Below are positions 1 through 11,879 of a DNA stretch of 62,000 nucleotides, piece by piece. The stretch lies in the NCBI GenBank assembly GCA_002633005.1, contig NMRA01000109.1:408624-470623 (forward strand), written 5' to 3'. Origin of the DNA: Phoronis australis (Eukaryota; Phoronida; Phoronidae). The notes beneath the pieces were generated by a model. That model saw only the letters and a list, made by a program, of their open reading frames with translations. It had not been told where the DNA came from and did not search any database. Positions within the stretch are counted from its first letter, which is position 1, and each line of letters begins with the position of its first letter. A program made the translations under genes and the position numbers.

Positions 1-295
1 TTGAAGTATAATCTTTCAAATGGCCTGTAACAATTTTTTTTCTCAGACTTACCGTTTTCGAGTTATTTGACTTTGAATTTCTTAAAAAAACGCAAAATTT
101 AATTTTTTTTCGAAAAATTTACGGAATTAGGCGATACCATTAGTTTAGATAGAATTTTGAATGGGATTTCAGAAGATGTTTTCCATTTTTCGCTAGGACG
201 TCTACTTTTCGAGTTATTTGAGATTTTATGATAACGCTGTTCCTTTGTTGAGCGCTCTTGCTGCATTGATGTTGGTTTATCTTCTATTGAACTAG

Positions 296-600
296 ACTGT
301 AGCCTATTTCTTATTGATTTATGACATCTAAGTTCGTCATATGAATGTTGTGATGTTGTTCATCATCGCCACCACCATCATCATATTCGTCATCATCGTC
401 ATCATCTTCGTCATCATCTCCGTCTTTTCCTTAATTTCGCCAAGTGTCGCTCAAGACTAGCCTTTTTCTTACTGATTTCGGACTCCTACGTTCGTCATGT
501 GTATGTTATTATTACTTCTTTTGTTCATCCTCGCCACCATCTTCGTCATATTCGTCATCATCTTTATCGTCATCTTTTTGGTTAATTTCGCCAAGGTTCG
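296..600. repeat. Imperfect direct duplication with CAT/CGT trinucleotide runs
   Basis: Two copies of a ~165-bp segment, each starting near an ACTAG...TTTCTTA(C/T)TGATTT motif and running into TTCGTCAT and then CATCATCGCCACCA-type trinucleotide repeats (about 360-425 and 525-580). The copies are diverged. The ORF over this stretch is low-complexity Ser/Cys and is not believable as protein. Confidence 0.7.
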
Positions 601-2394
601 CTCCTCGGAGCGCTTTCATTATATTTAGCTTCCGTTTTCAATTATTAAGACTAGAAAAATATGTTACAAATTCTCAATATCTTATTAAAGTTATAATTTT
701 AAAAATTTGTACAATCCAAGACATGTGCTTATAGTTTACCTGGCCCCGGTCTCCAGTCTCTGTACTCAGACTCGAAGCATACTCCACTTCACACTACATA
801 CTCACCGCACTTCATTGCCGCCAATTTTTAAAGTCCTTCTTACTACGACTCCTGGCAACTGGCAAATGTTAATCTCAGGTCGACGAGTCATTACAAGGGT
901 CAAAGGCAGCTGTGGGGCTGGGATTGCCGTGATTGAATTGCGTGTGCAACGGTTTGTACGATTTCCTATACAAGGAAAGTTAATGAAAAAAATTTGCTTC
1001 CCTGACAGATTTCACAAAATAGTTTAGACATCGATAATTCCTCAATCCACGAATGATATTCCAGATTTTTTTGCCTTTTTTGTGTAGACGTCTCGTTCCG
1101 TTCACTGGTGAACTCTGAATGCCTGCCGCAGCGTTTTTAACTCACGCGCCAAATGTCAGCTAACTTGATACATCCCGGTAAAACGCAAAGATACAGTATC
1201 AAAGTTTTGACATCAGCATAAGCCTTCACGGCAATGGGTTCTATGCAAGAGAGAAAAGGGGTTGGCCAGTAACCAAACAACTGCGGCCCAAATGTCGACT
1301 CGGGAGTTTCGGGCTGACGTGGACAATCGTTTTACTAGAAAAGAACACCACCGCTGGCAATTAAGGTACAAACTTTTGAAATTCGACCTCTCGTCAAAGA
1401 AAATGTGCAATTCGAATTCTCCCGTAAAAATGTTGGTTGCAGGCCTGTGATATAGTATCCGACTCCCGTACCGGGGTCACCGGCCCACCACTGCGTTAAG
1501 AATGAAAAAGATAATTTGAATATGCCGTCAGTCGTCGGTGTGACCATGCCAATTTTAGGAGTAAGGAGTCAAGTGTAGGCCGGGGAGAATGACCACTGAC
1601 TAAATCAGACACTGAGATTTTGGCTGCTCCACTCCGGCCGACTGACTAATTTCTTTGATAAGCTGTTTCAAATTTCTTGAGACATTTTCCGGCGGGAGAT
1701 AAGGAACTCAAGAATTAAAGCTTAATAATTGGCAAATGCATCAAGAAATGGTCGGAAAACATTGTATTGAACAGTTACAGAACACTCAGCATTCCACGTT
1801 ATACTCCTGTAATTGTAGCGAGAGCTAAGGATAACATAGTTGCTAGGGTAGTCGATGCGAATATAGAGAGCGCTGAATCAGCACGACTTTTCGTGGTTTT
1901 ACATTTCACATCATAACTGAAGAGTTCCATAGCAACTCGAATACGATTCTCAGATTTGAGTACGCGTTTGGAGTCTACTCGAAAGGTGACATTAAACACG
2001 CTTTTTCGAGTAGGCGTACAACTCCAGTGAGCACGATTTTTAGTATGAAATATCGAGTATGAGAATGAGCCTGACGGAGATCGCAGACCGGGTCCCGGAG
2101 TAACAGTCGACGGAGCTGTGGTGCGGCAACGTTGACTTTATTCATTTCTAAAACATTTCTATAATAAAATACTGTTGCATGCTTCCTGCACCAGTTATTC
2201 GTTTAATATTAATTTTGGATAAGAATTCAAATAAAATAACTTTATTGACCGCTTCTGTGCTAAACATTCGTTACAACAACACCCTGCAACAGTGTACACA
2301 ATCGGTTGTCAAGCGATAGAGGCATACATTTCACATAAGGCAATTGCGTCGGCAGATTCAAGATGGCGGATTTGCACATTCGCTATTGTATTAC
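601..2394. other. No recognisable feature
   Basis: AT-rich sequence with only short overlapping ORFs on both strands. I see no domain, paired splice sites or RNA gene. A few CTCGA-rich words occur around 1920-2000, as in the denser tracts further on. Confidence 0.6.
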
Positions 2395-2547
2395 ATTAAG
2401 CTATTTTTCTAAAAGTTTGATGATCTAACCGGCTAACGACGTCGAGTCGACATTGACCTACCCTTTGAACCTTCACTGTCAGAGGTCACTGTTGAAGTAG
2501 TGCGGGAGGTGAATACGGAAAACATTATTACATGGCCATACGCGTAT
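2395..2547 (-). mobile_element. Solo end of a TTATCCCATACGC-type MITE
   Basis: This segment aligns with 11700-11880: both share AAAAGTTTGATGATC, a GTCGA(G/C)TCGACATTGAC block and GAAGTAGTGCGGGAGGTGAATACGG. It ends in GCGTATGGGATAA, the complement of a TTATCCCATACGC terminus. Only one end is visible here, so it is a truncated or solo copy. Confidence 0.6.
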
Positions 2548-3257
2548 GGGATAAAAAGTTTTACATTTGTTAACGTCTAAATATTCGACACCTGGTGGTA
2601 TTAACGAAGGGGCAATGTAAGTGCTGTAGCGTATGTAATGGTCAGTTCAGTGCAGTTAGGTTGCAAGACACAGGTATATTTTCATTTGAACTTTACTTTG
2701 CATTCAAGCTTGACTCACTTCTTCTCAATTTTCAATGACCAACGGTTAAAGGTCGGGAGACGACCCCTTTTTCCTTCTCTCTCCTTTTGTTGACTTAAGC
2801 AAAATTTCAATTTAGTTGGGGACAACAATCACTTTCATTGCCTGGTGCTGGGGCAAAGACACGAAGAGGATTGAGCAAGAGTGAAAGTTATGATGAGTGC
2901 TGAGGTGCCGGGGAACCATTAGGCACTGACAAACGCGATCATGCTCTTACAGCTACGCCTGCATATGTAGAGTAACATACCAGTCCCTAAAATGCACTTT
3001 ATCCGGATTTAGTACATGTATGTAGCTAGAAAACATATGATATTCACCTTTTCACACGCTAGGATGCAGATTATGAAATCATCTTTCGTTTTTTCTAGGA
3101 ATTGTTTAGTTAGTTCATCGGTATTGCGTTCTGATCTCAAAACGGTAGGTATTGTCTGCTCCAGGAGTCACACGGAAGTAATCTTGATTGCATAAACCTA
3201 ATTTTGTGGCCATGCAGGTGTCTGATTTGACTCTGTCCATGACTGGGCCATCGTGGA
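2548..3257. other. No recognisable feature
   Basis: Non-coding, no repeat family recognised. A GTAAGT at 2616 has no matching acceptor giving an open exon. Confidence 0.5.
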
Positions 3258-4245
3258 GCTCATTACTCTAGAACTTAGTGTGATTGCCGACGGTCTTGCC
3301 CCTGATATGGCCATGAACAACCACGATCATACGTTGGGATTTGATGCCACTAAGCAAGAAGGCGTGCCCATCAACACCATCGGTTTTAAAACCAAGAATG
3401 AGGGATAACTGTTGATGAATTACCTGGTGCCTCAGCACTGGGCTATGCTAGTTATATATCAGCAAGCTGACGTTTTGCGAAATCTTTGCTGCCTATTGCA
3501 ACTTGTAAGTTGAGGAATTCCAGCGAACAGATGTGGCCAATCCCATTCCCTGAATCGTGCAACAATTGCTTTGGTAAAGGAAGAGTTGAGCTAAACAACA
3601 ACCACCAACCCCTTGACACCATCGCCAGCTCCAGTTAAAAGAGGATGAATCTGTTCAAGGACAAAAGTTTGGGGAGATTGCAAATATAATCTTGGCAATC
3701 AATAATATGTGGTGTAAGGACGGTAAAGACGATCTCAAGGCTTTCGTTAGTTTTCTAGAAAGCCCAGACTTGGGGAAAGGATTCGTCATTAGATAAAGTG
3801 GCAACTGTTACCATGTGCTTGGTTTGAACTGTGTGCCTGGTACTTTGTACAGCATACTGCATTTCGCGAACGACTCTCTTATCATCAGATTCAACATGCA
3901 GTAAACTTCAAGCAGCGGTTCGCTGCGATTGTGCATCAGCTGTTGCTGCCACAAAACGTCATGTCTTGGGTCTGATGTGGAAGGTGTTGTTAGGACCATG
4001 GATGGGAAAATTTTGCCAGTCACCTGAAGATAACGTCACTCGTGTTGATACACTTGAACCAGTGACTGGAGTGATGGAGTGGATGAAAGCAGCTCTGCAA
4101 GACCATATGGCACCCTGAATGCCTCTTGCGATCACGACTTAATCGCAGGTGCACGTTTGTGCTGTTTGTAACAGAAACCCAGTGAGCCTAAGCTGTTTGT
4201 AGCTATGATAGCCAAGTGCCTTACTGCCGGTATAGCTGTGTTATA
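3258..4245 (+). pseudogene. Degenerate copy 1 of a multicopy invertebrate ORF family (function unknown)
   Basis: Conceptual translation in shifting frames gives LGFDATKQEGVPINTIGF (from about 3334), LNNNHQPLDTIASS (about 3590-3630), KDGKDDLKAFVSFLE (about 3717-3761) and LLGPWMGKFCQSPEDNVT (about 3988-4040). In my memory these blocks, in this order, match a large uncharacterised protein family that is multicopy in invertebrate genomes and may be transposon-borne. Stops and frameshifts fall between the blocks, so this copy is dead. A second copy lies at 29619-30720. The 3' end runs straight into duplicon copy A. Family recognition is from memory only; the repeat relationship between the two copies is visible directly. 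Confidence 0.6.
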
Positions 4246-4250
4246 TTCTC

Positions 4251-5560
4251 AGAACGGCCCAATTTCTCTTCGATCAATGCCGCCTATTTTGTTGATCTTC
4301 AAGATGCACATGTACATTCCCGTCGGACTAGATTCTTTTACTTACGTGAACATTTTGGGGAGTATTATCTAAGTGACTTCGTCATGCTGAGGCCACGGGT
4401 ACAGTTGTTTTTTCTTCCCGAACGTTATTTCAATTTCATGGTTTTCACATTCGACATACAGAAGTTTCCAAATGATTTCAGATCATGTGCCTCATTCTGA
4501 AGGGAAGAATGAGTCCACTTCGGTTTCGATATAGATTGTTATTATAATACATATGTTGGAGGAGTTACCTTGTACATGTCATTTTAACAAATGTATTTTG
4601 CTATTATTACATATTTGTCAATGCTAAAAACGACAAGTTTTTTCTTTATCTCTGCTTTCAGGTCGATGGTCAAGAATTAAACCATGTGAGTATTCTATAA
4701 GTCACTGTTTCTATATAGAAAATTCATATGGAAAGAGATTCATCAAAATAGCCTTGAATAAAAAGTTCAAATTTCAACTTCACTGCGTTTTAGGCACAAC
4801 TAACATGTCCATCTTTACAAGAAATGTTTTTCATTTTCAAGTAAGTCTAGGTTCTTTCTAGTTTTAGTTAGCAATGTTTAATCAGTGTAACTATAAAACT
4901 CTAGTCCTTGAATGACAAAATCAATCTTGTGCCGTGCTCAGTTTGCGCAGCACGTGTGTGGAATTTGTTTGCATTCAGCTCTTTTAATGGATTACATGCC
5001 ACTAAAACTTTTCGGAAATTCAATGTTTTTCAACCACATTTCAAGAAACGTATACATTATATCTTTATCAAAAATGTAACAGTATTTTAAGGCTCAAAAT
5101 TGTATTGTTCAATAACTCTTGGCATGCAGCTTGATAGCCCGTCTTAAGGAATAATTATAGCTGGAGATTAAAAATACCCGACTCCAGACAATTCTCGACA
5201 TCCAATGGGTTGTTGATTATTTTGTCTGAAATCGTTCCTTAAGAATCTCTCTTGAAAAACAACATGAAAATGGACCAATATAATAGGCTTTTTTGGTAAG
5301 TACAAAAATCAACTCAGTCGAGCAGACAGTCTGAAATTCACAGTACTACAGTAACTCTTACGGTTAGTCTTCGGTTCCCTAGCTCTCATAATACATAGGT
5401 TAAGCTCTGAACTTGGCTTTCCAGGGTGGAATTCAGTGGCGGTCTCGCAGCCAATCACCAAGATCATTCAAAACACACGGTGGTATTTTCCAGTCTTGCT
5501 TGCTTAGAGAGGCCCTTATGTTTTTTTTAACTCTACTTTGGGCTAGAGTTCTATGGTGCA
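4251..5560 (+). repeat. Duplicon copy A
   Basis: First of three diverged copies of a locus segment (B 35640-39300, C 48000-50400). Shared landmarks: a TCAATG.C.ACTTTGTC..ACTTCAAGATGCACATG block (4272-4320), a micro-exon (4662-4685), a TTGAATGACAAAATC block (4911) and a CAGTCGAGCAGACAGT.TGAAATTCAC block (5315-5345), which is the position of the signal-peptide start in copy C. Here the start codon equivalent is CTG and the frame is broken, so the first-exon-like part is a relic. Confidence 0.75.
4662..4685 (+). CDS. Candidate micro-exon 1 (24 nt, phase 1-1)
   Basis: The exon is preceded by TATCTCTGCTTTCAG and followed by GTGAGTATTC. It is 24 nt long. Read with its first two bases finishing a split codon it gives (G)RWSRIKP and leaves one base over. 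Phase 2 would hit a TAA. The equivalent position in duplicon copy B (36091) has the same flanks and length but a different core. It is inferred to belong to the micro-exon gene that ends at 61469; no transcript evidence is available. Confidence 0.5.
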
Positions 5561-5574
5561 ACGTACGTGAAGTT

Positions 5575-5720
5575 TACCATCATGGCTCAATGTCTACTAA
5601 TGTCAGACTCGAACTCGAACTCAGACTCGCAATCTCTTGACAACTCGACACGAGTACAAACTTGAAATTTGAACTAAAAACTCCAAATTTCGAGTTTGCT
5701 AAGATAGCGTACTTTAAATC
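5575..5720. repeat. CTCGA/GACTC-rich degenerate tract
   Basis: Many tightly spaced copies of the words ACTCGA, CTCGAA and GACTCG, as in 8825-8965 and more weakly at 1920-2000. This looks like a decayed short-period repeat dispersed in the window. Confidence 0.5.
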
Positions 5721-8700
5721 GCACTCGGAAATAAAAATAGCTGAGTTGAGGCAATATATACGAAATAGAGGAAGACAAAGGGGAGCTGCCGTGATGATAA
5801 GACGACCACTTCAAGATCGACAAAACCCTTTATAGAGCCTGAGTAGCTAGGAAGCATTTCGAAAATACAGCTTCCTCCCCAATACTATTATTTTACTCAA
5901 CCTTCACCAATACCACAGCAACACGTGGTTACCTACGCTTCATAAACTCCTCTTCACACAACGATTCCTTGGCTCTCACTACACCCCTGTCGGTGAAACC
6001 CTGAAGGCCGGCAAGCCCTCGGTAGGACGTGCAATCCGGCAAGTTTACTGTGTTCTGATCAAGACCTCCGGGCTATTTTGTATATGTTCCCTACCGACGG
6101 TTGTAAACACATTTGCAGGGCTGGTCCATTCAATATTATTTTACACCAATATGGCCGACAAATAACACTTTCATCATTCACTATGTACATGTAGAAAGCG
6201 AAACATTTTGGTTATAGACTTAAGAGTCGCTACACGTCAGCCACGAAAAACCTATGGTGAATGAGCAGCTCAGTAGTGTGTACCGGCCCTAGGCTGGCTC
6301 TGTTCCCTTAGGCTTGCCTGATCCCTGCTGTGTGATACACTACATTTGCACTCTCTGCTTTTATGAACCTCTACCTGCTCTTACCATTTATTTCACTGTG
6401 TTTTGCTTCCTTCAAATTTAGATCATCTATTGCCTGATGACGAAACATGTGGTATCAAAATATAGCAACTATTTTACTTATTTGTCCGTTATGTCGCTTA
6501 GTTCATGACAAAATTTAGCTTCTTCAGTTCAGCTGCCTGCTGTCCATTATCAAATGTTCAAGTTCAGCTTCGTCTATTTAACCCTTCCTTATTTTGGTTG
6601 TTTTTGGTTTTCTGTAAACTGAAATGAAAATCACACATTATGAATAAGGATCATGTGAAGTTTTGGTTATTTCCTTTTAGAAAAAATTGGTTCAATCAAT
6701 TATCAACTATTTCTATATTGCAGGTCTATGTTAGTATACTTCAGTTATGTAATGACTTTCGAAAACTGCTCTGAGGTGGTGACGTGTTACAACTACTATT
6801 AAAATATCTCTTTTTATCTATAACGACTTATTGCCTATTTACATTGTCACGAAGTTTCGGTCGGTCTATTCTCCGGCCATTGTCAGCTGTTCCTGCGTTC
6901 AAATGGAAGCCAGGACAGGTTATGAATGTTCAGATTTTGACGACAGGCTGTCTCGCTTTTTGCCAAACTTTGGTAGTCTGATATTTGCAAGTTCGCATAG
7001 GTGCAATGTTTTTATATTTTACAAGTGTCAGGCATTGGAACTTAAACGATAACTTGCATTCTGAGCAAAGCATTAGATGAAAGCAGATAATAAGAGAGCT
7101 AGACTAAGTAAACATTAGTTTGTTGCTGTCAAACTGATAACAACGCGTCTGTATCCCGACTGACCGATACTCATTCCACTGCGTGGGTGCGTAACGAAAT
7201 GCTGGATTACTGGGGAGTAGTAATAACGGAAAGGGAGGGAGTGAATATTGTGAAGCATCAAAACGAATTTGTCTGCTGAGCTACCTGGAAGTGGTGCTAA
7301 CGTAAGGGAGTGGGGGCCATTATTGTGAAGTATGACTAGGAATTGGTGAAATGCATTATAATTATGCATACCGAATAGAGTTGGATAAGAAACAAAAATC
7401 AGTCTGACTTAGACAGGCGTTGACATTTTTACATAAATTATTAAACGTAACAGGAAATCAAGCAACAGACATCAATTATTTTATTGCAAGTTGCTTACAT
7501 TTTTGCTTTGAGCTTTGTAGTTTTTTCTCCCACTCGTCAGTCGACCTTTTCGTCGCGAACTGGCTGAAATGAAAGGAATATAATAATTCAAATTTTGGAT
7601 AAATTGAAACTGATATTGTCATTCAAACTATTTAAAATCATGTCCAGTCATGTGCATTTCGCACTGTGCGCACCGAAGCTCACCTACTGATGTAGTTCGA
7701 CACCATGTACCCTCCTACCCTTTTTGATGATGATTTTACCCCACCCACACCTCGGTGGTCACCAAATATTGTGGTTTCCATGCCAATTACTTTTTCTATT
7801 AGAGCATTGTCTTCCCGTTTTGTTCAATGCAATGGACTGACTGGTGGTTGCTCTTACGATTCCCATGCTATAAGACAGTTGAAATCTGTGATTACCATTC
7901 TAATAAGTTGTTATTGTTTCTATTTCTTATGTAAAAGAAACACGACAATTTTTCGGTTCTCAAATGGACATTACATGTATAAATTGAACGTGAACGGACC
8001 ATTTTCCAAGGTTTTGCATTTAAAACCATGGCAACATAGCACATTTTTCCTAACTGGGTTTTTAACATGTTACGTACCCCACGAAATATGTATTTTGCTT
8101 CCTTTGGAATATATCAACTTTGAAATGGATAATCGGACTCATATGAATTTTTAGACAGTTCGATTTCTGCACTTCTCTATACGATGCAATAGGGAATTAT
8201 AAAATGTTTTTTAAGTTTTCGCCAAGTGATGTTATACGAAAGCTTATGCTTTTTATGAATTTAGATGTCTTTTAGGCAAAAGTAGTTTTGCATGATCCAA
8301 ACCGTCAAAGGAATCAGCAATGTATTTTCAAACCTTTCTATGTAGAGAATACATGACATCGGCAGTTCAAACCGTTTACTTGGCTTTTTTATAGAAGTTG
8401 AAAGCGTTTTGAACAGAATATAAGGACGCTAATCGAACGCTAATCAAAATAACAGTGGCTTTTGGGTTTAATATCGTATATTTTCCGTAATTTTTCAACA
8501 AAATGGTTGTCTTTTGCTCAAAGACTGGCAAGGTGTCCGATGCAAAACTGTTGAGGTAAGGTGAACCTACGTTGCTTTCTGTTTATAACTTTTCACGATT
8601 CACTAATACCACACTGACGCACCATACATAGATTATGGATCAGTGTCAACGGTTTCGCTGCTTTTAAAATGAACTGATTGAATACAATACATGTATCACT

Positions 8701-8820
8701 CAAACACATACGTTTCAGCCTGGTGTCTGTGACGTTTCCACTCAAAAGAAGACGATCACGCAGTAGAGGGTGCACATCTTGCATAAAATGATTTTGTATT
8801 TATTAAACAGCACAGGAGAG
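5721..8820. other. No recognisable gene
   Basis: Non-coding by inspection. ORFs at 7705-8154 and elsewhere have unremarkable composition, no domain and no flanking splice pair. A possible ATG exon with a GAG|GTAAGG donor occurs at about 8503-8555 but has no partner exon that I can find. Confidence 0.5.
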
Positions 8821-8824
8821 TTCC

Positions 8825-8965
8825 TCGATAACTCGAGTCTGATTCCGCGAGAAAAATTCGATTTCGAGTCCACCTGAAAATTAACGATAGGATTGCAGTT
8901 TCGAGTTTGATTCGACTGTGACAACAATTTTCGAGTCTGAGTCCGAGTTCGGGTCCGACATGAGG
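8825..8965. repeat. CTCGA/GAGTC-rich degenerate tract
   Basis: Dense AACTCGAGTCTGA, TTCGAGTC and TCGAGTTTGATTCGA words, matching the tract at 5575-5720 in reverse sense. Confidence 0.5.
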
Positions 8966-9006
8966 CACCCGGCCTTGGTGGGATGCTTATTACTATGTCC
9001 ATTTCA

Positions 9007-9224
9007 CTTCAGCCTGCTCTTGGATTTTTTACGAAACTTTTAAACGCTCGTCTAACAAGATGGCCGGGACCAACGATAATGACTTGTTTAACGAAGCTCA
9101 GAGTGGTTGTAGAAAAGGGTATAGTAAAACAGACCAGATTTTTTACCTTACAAGGATTTGTTCATCAGTACTTGAGTAAGCGCAAGGGCAGATTTTACGC
9201 TAAATTCGTGAATAAAACGCAATT
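9007..9224 (+). pseudogene. Reverse-transcriptase fragment of a second non-LTR retrotransposon
   Basis: Three short blocks in shifting frames are characteristic of the fingers-to-motif-A region of CR1/L2/RTE-like reverse transcriptases: FFTKLLNARLTRW (9024-9063), NDLFNEAQSGCRKGYSKTDQ (9078-9137) running into IFYLTRI, and KGRFYAKFVNKTQF (9184-9222). The last is where an FVD...AFD motif A should lie, and the catalytic Asp is lost. At least one frameshift and one in-frame TAA (9176) are present. It is a short dead fragment with no endonuclease or 3' end beside it. It differs from the Jockey-type copy at 19390. Confidence 0.7.
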
Positions 9225-9234
9225 CAATCTACAG

Positions 9235-9500
9235 AACATCAGTGTGGTGGGAACAGTTACTCAATTTTCTCCCTGAGGTTGAAAAAGGAACGATTACACA
9301 TCGTATACAATTGTGAGAAATTTTACAATAGCTACAAACGTAAGGAAACCCAAGTCCCGCAGACATTTCCGTTCTTCTCAGTCAGCGTACACTCTAAATA
9401 CCAACACTTCTGCGCTTTTCTCGAAACTGTTGACAAGTCTAGAACACTTTATCACAGCAACCTTTGCATAATTGCGATAACAGCTTATTATTTAAAATGA
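9235..9500 (+). repeat. Dispersed repeat, copy 1
   Basis: Aligns with 44440-44720: both contain AGTGTGG...AC.TACTCAATTTTCTCCCTGA, an AACGATTACACA..GT block, CCGCAGAC, and a CAACACTTCTGCTCTTTT-like block followed by TTGACAA.TCTAGAACACT. It has no coding content. It abuts the RT fragment here and the last tandem micro-exon unit in the other copy. Confidence 0.75.
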
Positions 9501-10047
9501 CTTGCTCTTGTTAAAATGACCGGCAAAAAGTAGAATTTAGAGCCTCAAAAGTCAGGCCCATATATCAAACAATGTATAAACCTGAACGAGGCCAAAGTGC
9601 GGGGCACAGCAACCGGGGCGCTGTTTACAAGGAATAGCGAGCTACCTGGCGATTCTAACGATTCTGCGTTTGGAACAAGCTGTCGTGCACGGGCAAGATT
9701 GAGAAAGGAATGACAACGAAGGCCGAGAGGCACACAATGCCTGTTAACTGTGAGGAGAATTTGCGATTTTAATAACCAAATACCCCTAGTATAATACGGT
9801 TGCTTAGTTTTGAATGTGTATAGTAAACGTAAATTCATGTAATGAATTTAGGATAACCGTGGTTAATGATATTGAAAATTTACAGCCGCAGAAAGTAATT
9901 CTGTTTTTGTCTCGTAAAGATGGTTATATTTACGGTCACGTGACTGCACAATAACCCTTTGCGTTATATAGTAAATGCACAGCCTGATCAAAATGTGTGG
10001 TATAGATACATACAAAAGACTAACCGATAGTGGCGTTGATGTATCGT
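9501..10047. other. No recognisable feature
   Basis: Short ORFs on the minus strand only, no domain, no repeat recognised. Confidence 0.5.
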
Positions 10048-10204
10048 TTATCCCACATACATAGGAATACTACTGCGATATCCTATCTCGAATTCACTTC
10101 ATCTGGGAATGCCCCAACTCGACCTTCGGTCTCGTTGAGACATTCCCAGATGAAATGAATTCTCGATAGGGTATGGCAATAGTATTCCTATGTATGTGGG
10201 ATAA
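10048..10204. mobile_element. Palindromic MITE (TTATCCCACATACATAGG termini)
   Basis: The sequence is a near-complete inverted repeat. The left arm TTATCCCACATACATAGG...CATCTGGGAATG pairs with the right arm CATTCCCAGATG...CCTATGTATGTGGGATAA around a short centre containing CGACCTTCGGTCTCG. It would extrude as a ~70-bp stem. It has no coding capacity and is typical of a fold-back MITE. Confidence 0.85.
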
Positions 10205-11194
10205 CCTATTTATCCCATATATTTGGAATTATTTGCATCATCGTGGCAATACCTTGTTGCCGTGTGATCCGGCTTGTTGTTATATGGCGTCATATGTATG
10301 CCAAGTACCCCGGTACAAAAACTGATTAAGCTACAAGACAATCGGTGAAAGTGTTGAATGACAAGTAAAGTTTTATTTCGTAATAAATTCATCGGAATTT
10401 TTAGATTGTGAAATATAGAAGTTAAATAACGGAACCATTAAATTATATCAAAAGTTTGTAGGAAACTTAAAAACAATCCATCCGGGAATATAAAAATTAA
10501 AACATTCCCTGAATTGAGTTGTCTGCAACAGCTTGTTGTCAGCTTCAATGAATTTCTTAATTTTCTTGGTCTGTTTTTGTGTCTTAGCTTCTGGACTGTA
10601 CATGACAATAGAAACATTTCCTTGTGTTGATCACAACATTGGAAAATAACGGTGCTGATTTGCAGAACTTGAGGCAAGCACTATCGCAAAGCAGAAGATT
10701 TAGCCACGGCCGGTGACGGAGAGTTGAACCCTGACAATTGCTTCAGTAAAAAACACATACTCGTTATTAGGTCTTGATTTCCTATAAAGACCTTAGATCC
10801 CAGGGTAGATATACTGTATGCATCCATAACGAAACGTTTTTGTTTTTACATGTATAACCCAGATTGAAACTTCAGCTACGCCCAAATATAGCCGCCTGAT
10901 CAACGTGCATCGGAATTTTCATCGGTAAATCTTTTCTGTTTCTGTTTCTGTTTTTAGAGCAATAAAACTGCTTTTTCAGGAACGATGCCTTGAATTAATG
11001 ATTTAGGTAACCCAAATGATTCAACCCAATAAAATGTGGCGTTGTACTCCACCACCAGACCGCACACCAACCGTGAAATACGGCTTCTACCGTTAAATAC
11101 AGCTTCTACTGTGATATACGGATTGACTCTACTTTCCCGTATATCACGGTTGAATACGTCACATATACAATGGCAATATTTTCACATAAATGGG
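10205..11194. mobile_element. Possible TTATCCCAT-bounded non-autonomous element
   Basis: TTATCCCATATATTTGG at 10210 faces the complement of TTATCCCATTTATGTG at about 11180-11194. The arms match at about two thirds of 27 positions. No ORF of interest lies inside, and the boundaries are approximate. Confidence 0.35.
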
Positions 11195-11280
11195 ATAAGA
11201 TGTGATATCCCATTAGACATTATTTTGCGCATCCACTGAAACCGAAGGTCGAGGTTGATACTCGGAACAATGCCGAGTAT

Positions 11281-11879
11281 TTATCCCATACGCTTCGAAT
11301 TCCTAAGTTTCTTTAATTTTCCCCCCAGATTTTTCAAATACTTCACTCAGACTGTTCACGTGGCGGAACAAAACCGGTATATGTGTACTTGCGCGTTAGG
11401 TTGCAAGTTTTCTCTAGTAAAAGAAACAATTTCAAATGTAACTATTACTTGAAAAGAGATAACAAAGACGAAAGCAACGGTAACTGGGTACTGAACTTGT
11501 AACATCTCCGGAAAGTAGTTAAAGAACAATATTTTGTTCTGTTGATACCGAGTAATCGGCGACTGAGTTGGAGACTATATGATATTTACCAATTGAAAAC
11601 TGAGACAGAACAGTTATATAATTAACGGTCCTGTTCCAGGTTTTACGATTGCGACCCGGTTGCATGTTGAGTGTTGATTACAATGCTGCAATTGTTGTAC
11701 TTTAAACTATTTTCGAAAAGTTTGATGATCGAATCGGCTAACGCAGTCGACTCGACATTGACGTACCTTCGGAACTTTCCATGTCAGAGTTCACTGATGA
11801 AGTAGTGCGGGAGGTGAATACGGAAAGCATTACAACATTGCCGTATTGCACTCAACTGATTCAACGCGTATGGAATAAA
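11281..11879. mobile_element. TTATCCCATACGC-type MITE
   Basis: The left end TTATCCCATACGCTTCGAATTCC faces a right end that reads TTATTCCATACGCGTTG on the complement. The right half also occurs as the solo copy at 2395-2547. The interior is non-coding. A CCGAAGGTCGAG word just upstream (11240) is also shared with the palindrome at 10048, suggesting related families nested together. Confidence 0.55.

Noticed and set aside
444-734. Ser/Cys/Tyr-rich 96-residue ORF
   Set aside because: Low-complexity translation of the CAT/CGT repeat; no start context or domain.
5286-5294. 9-nt segment GCTTTTTTG between ATAG and GTAAGT
   Set aside because: Not conserved in duplicons B or C and low complexity.
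10680-10750. GAGAGTTGAACCCTGAC as a minus-strand tRNA B box
   Set aside because: No matching A box or foldable cloverleaf.
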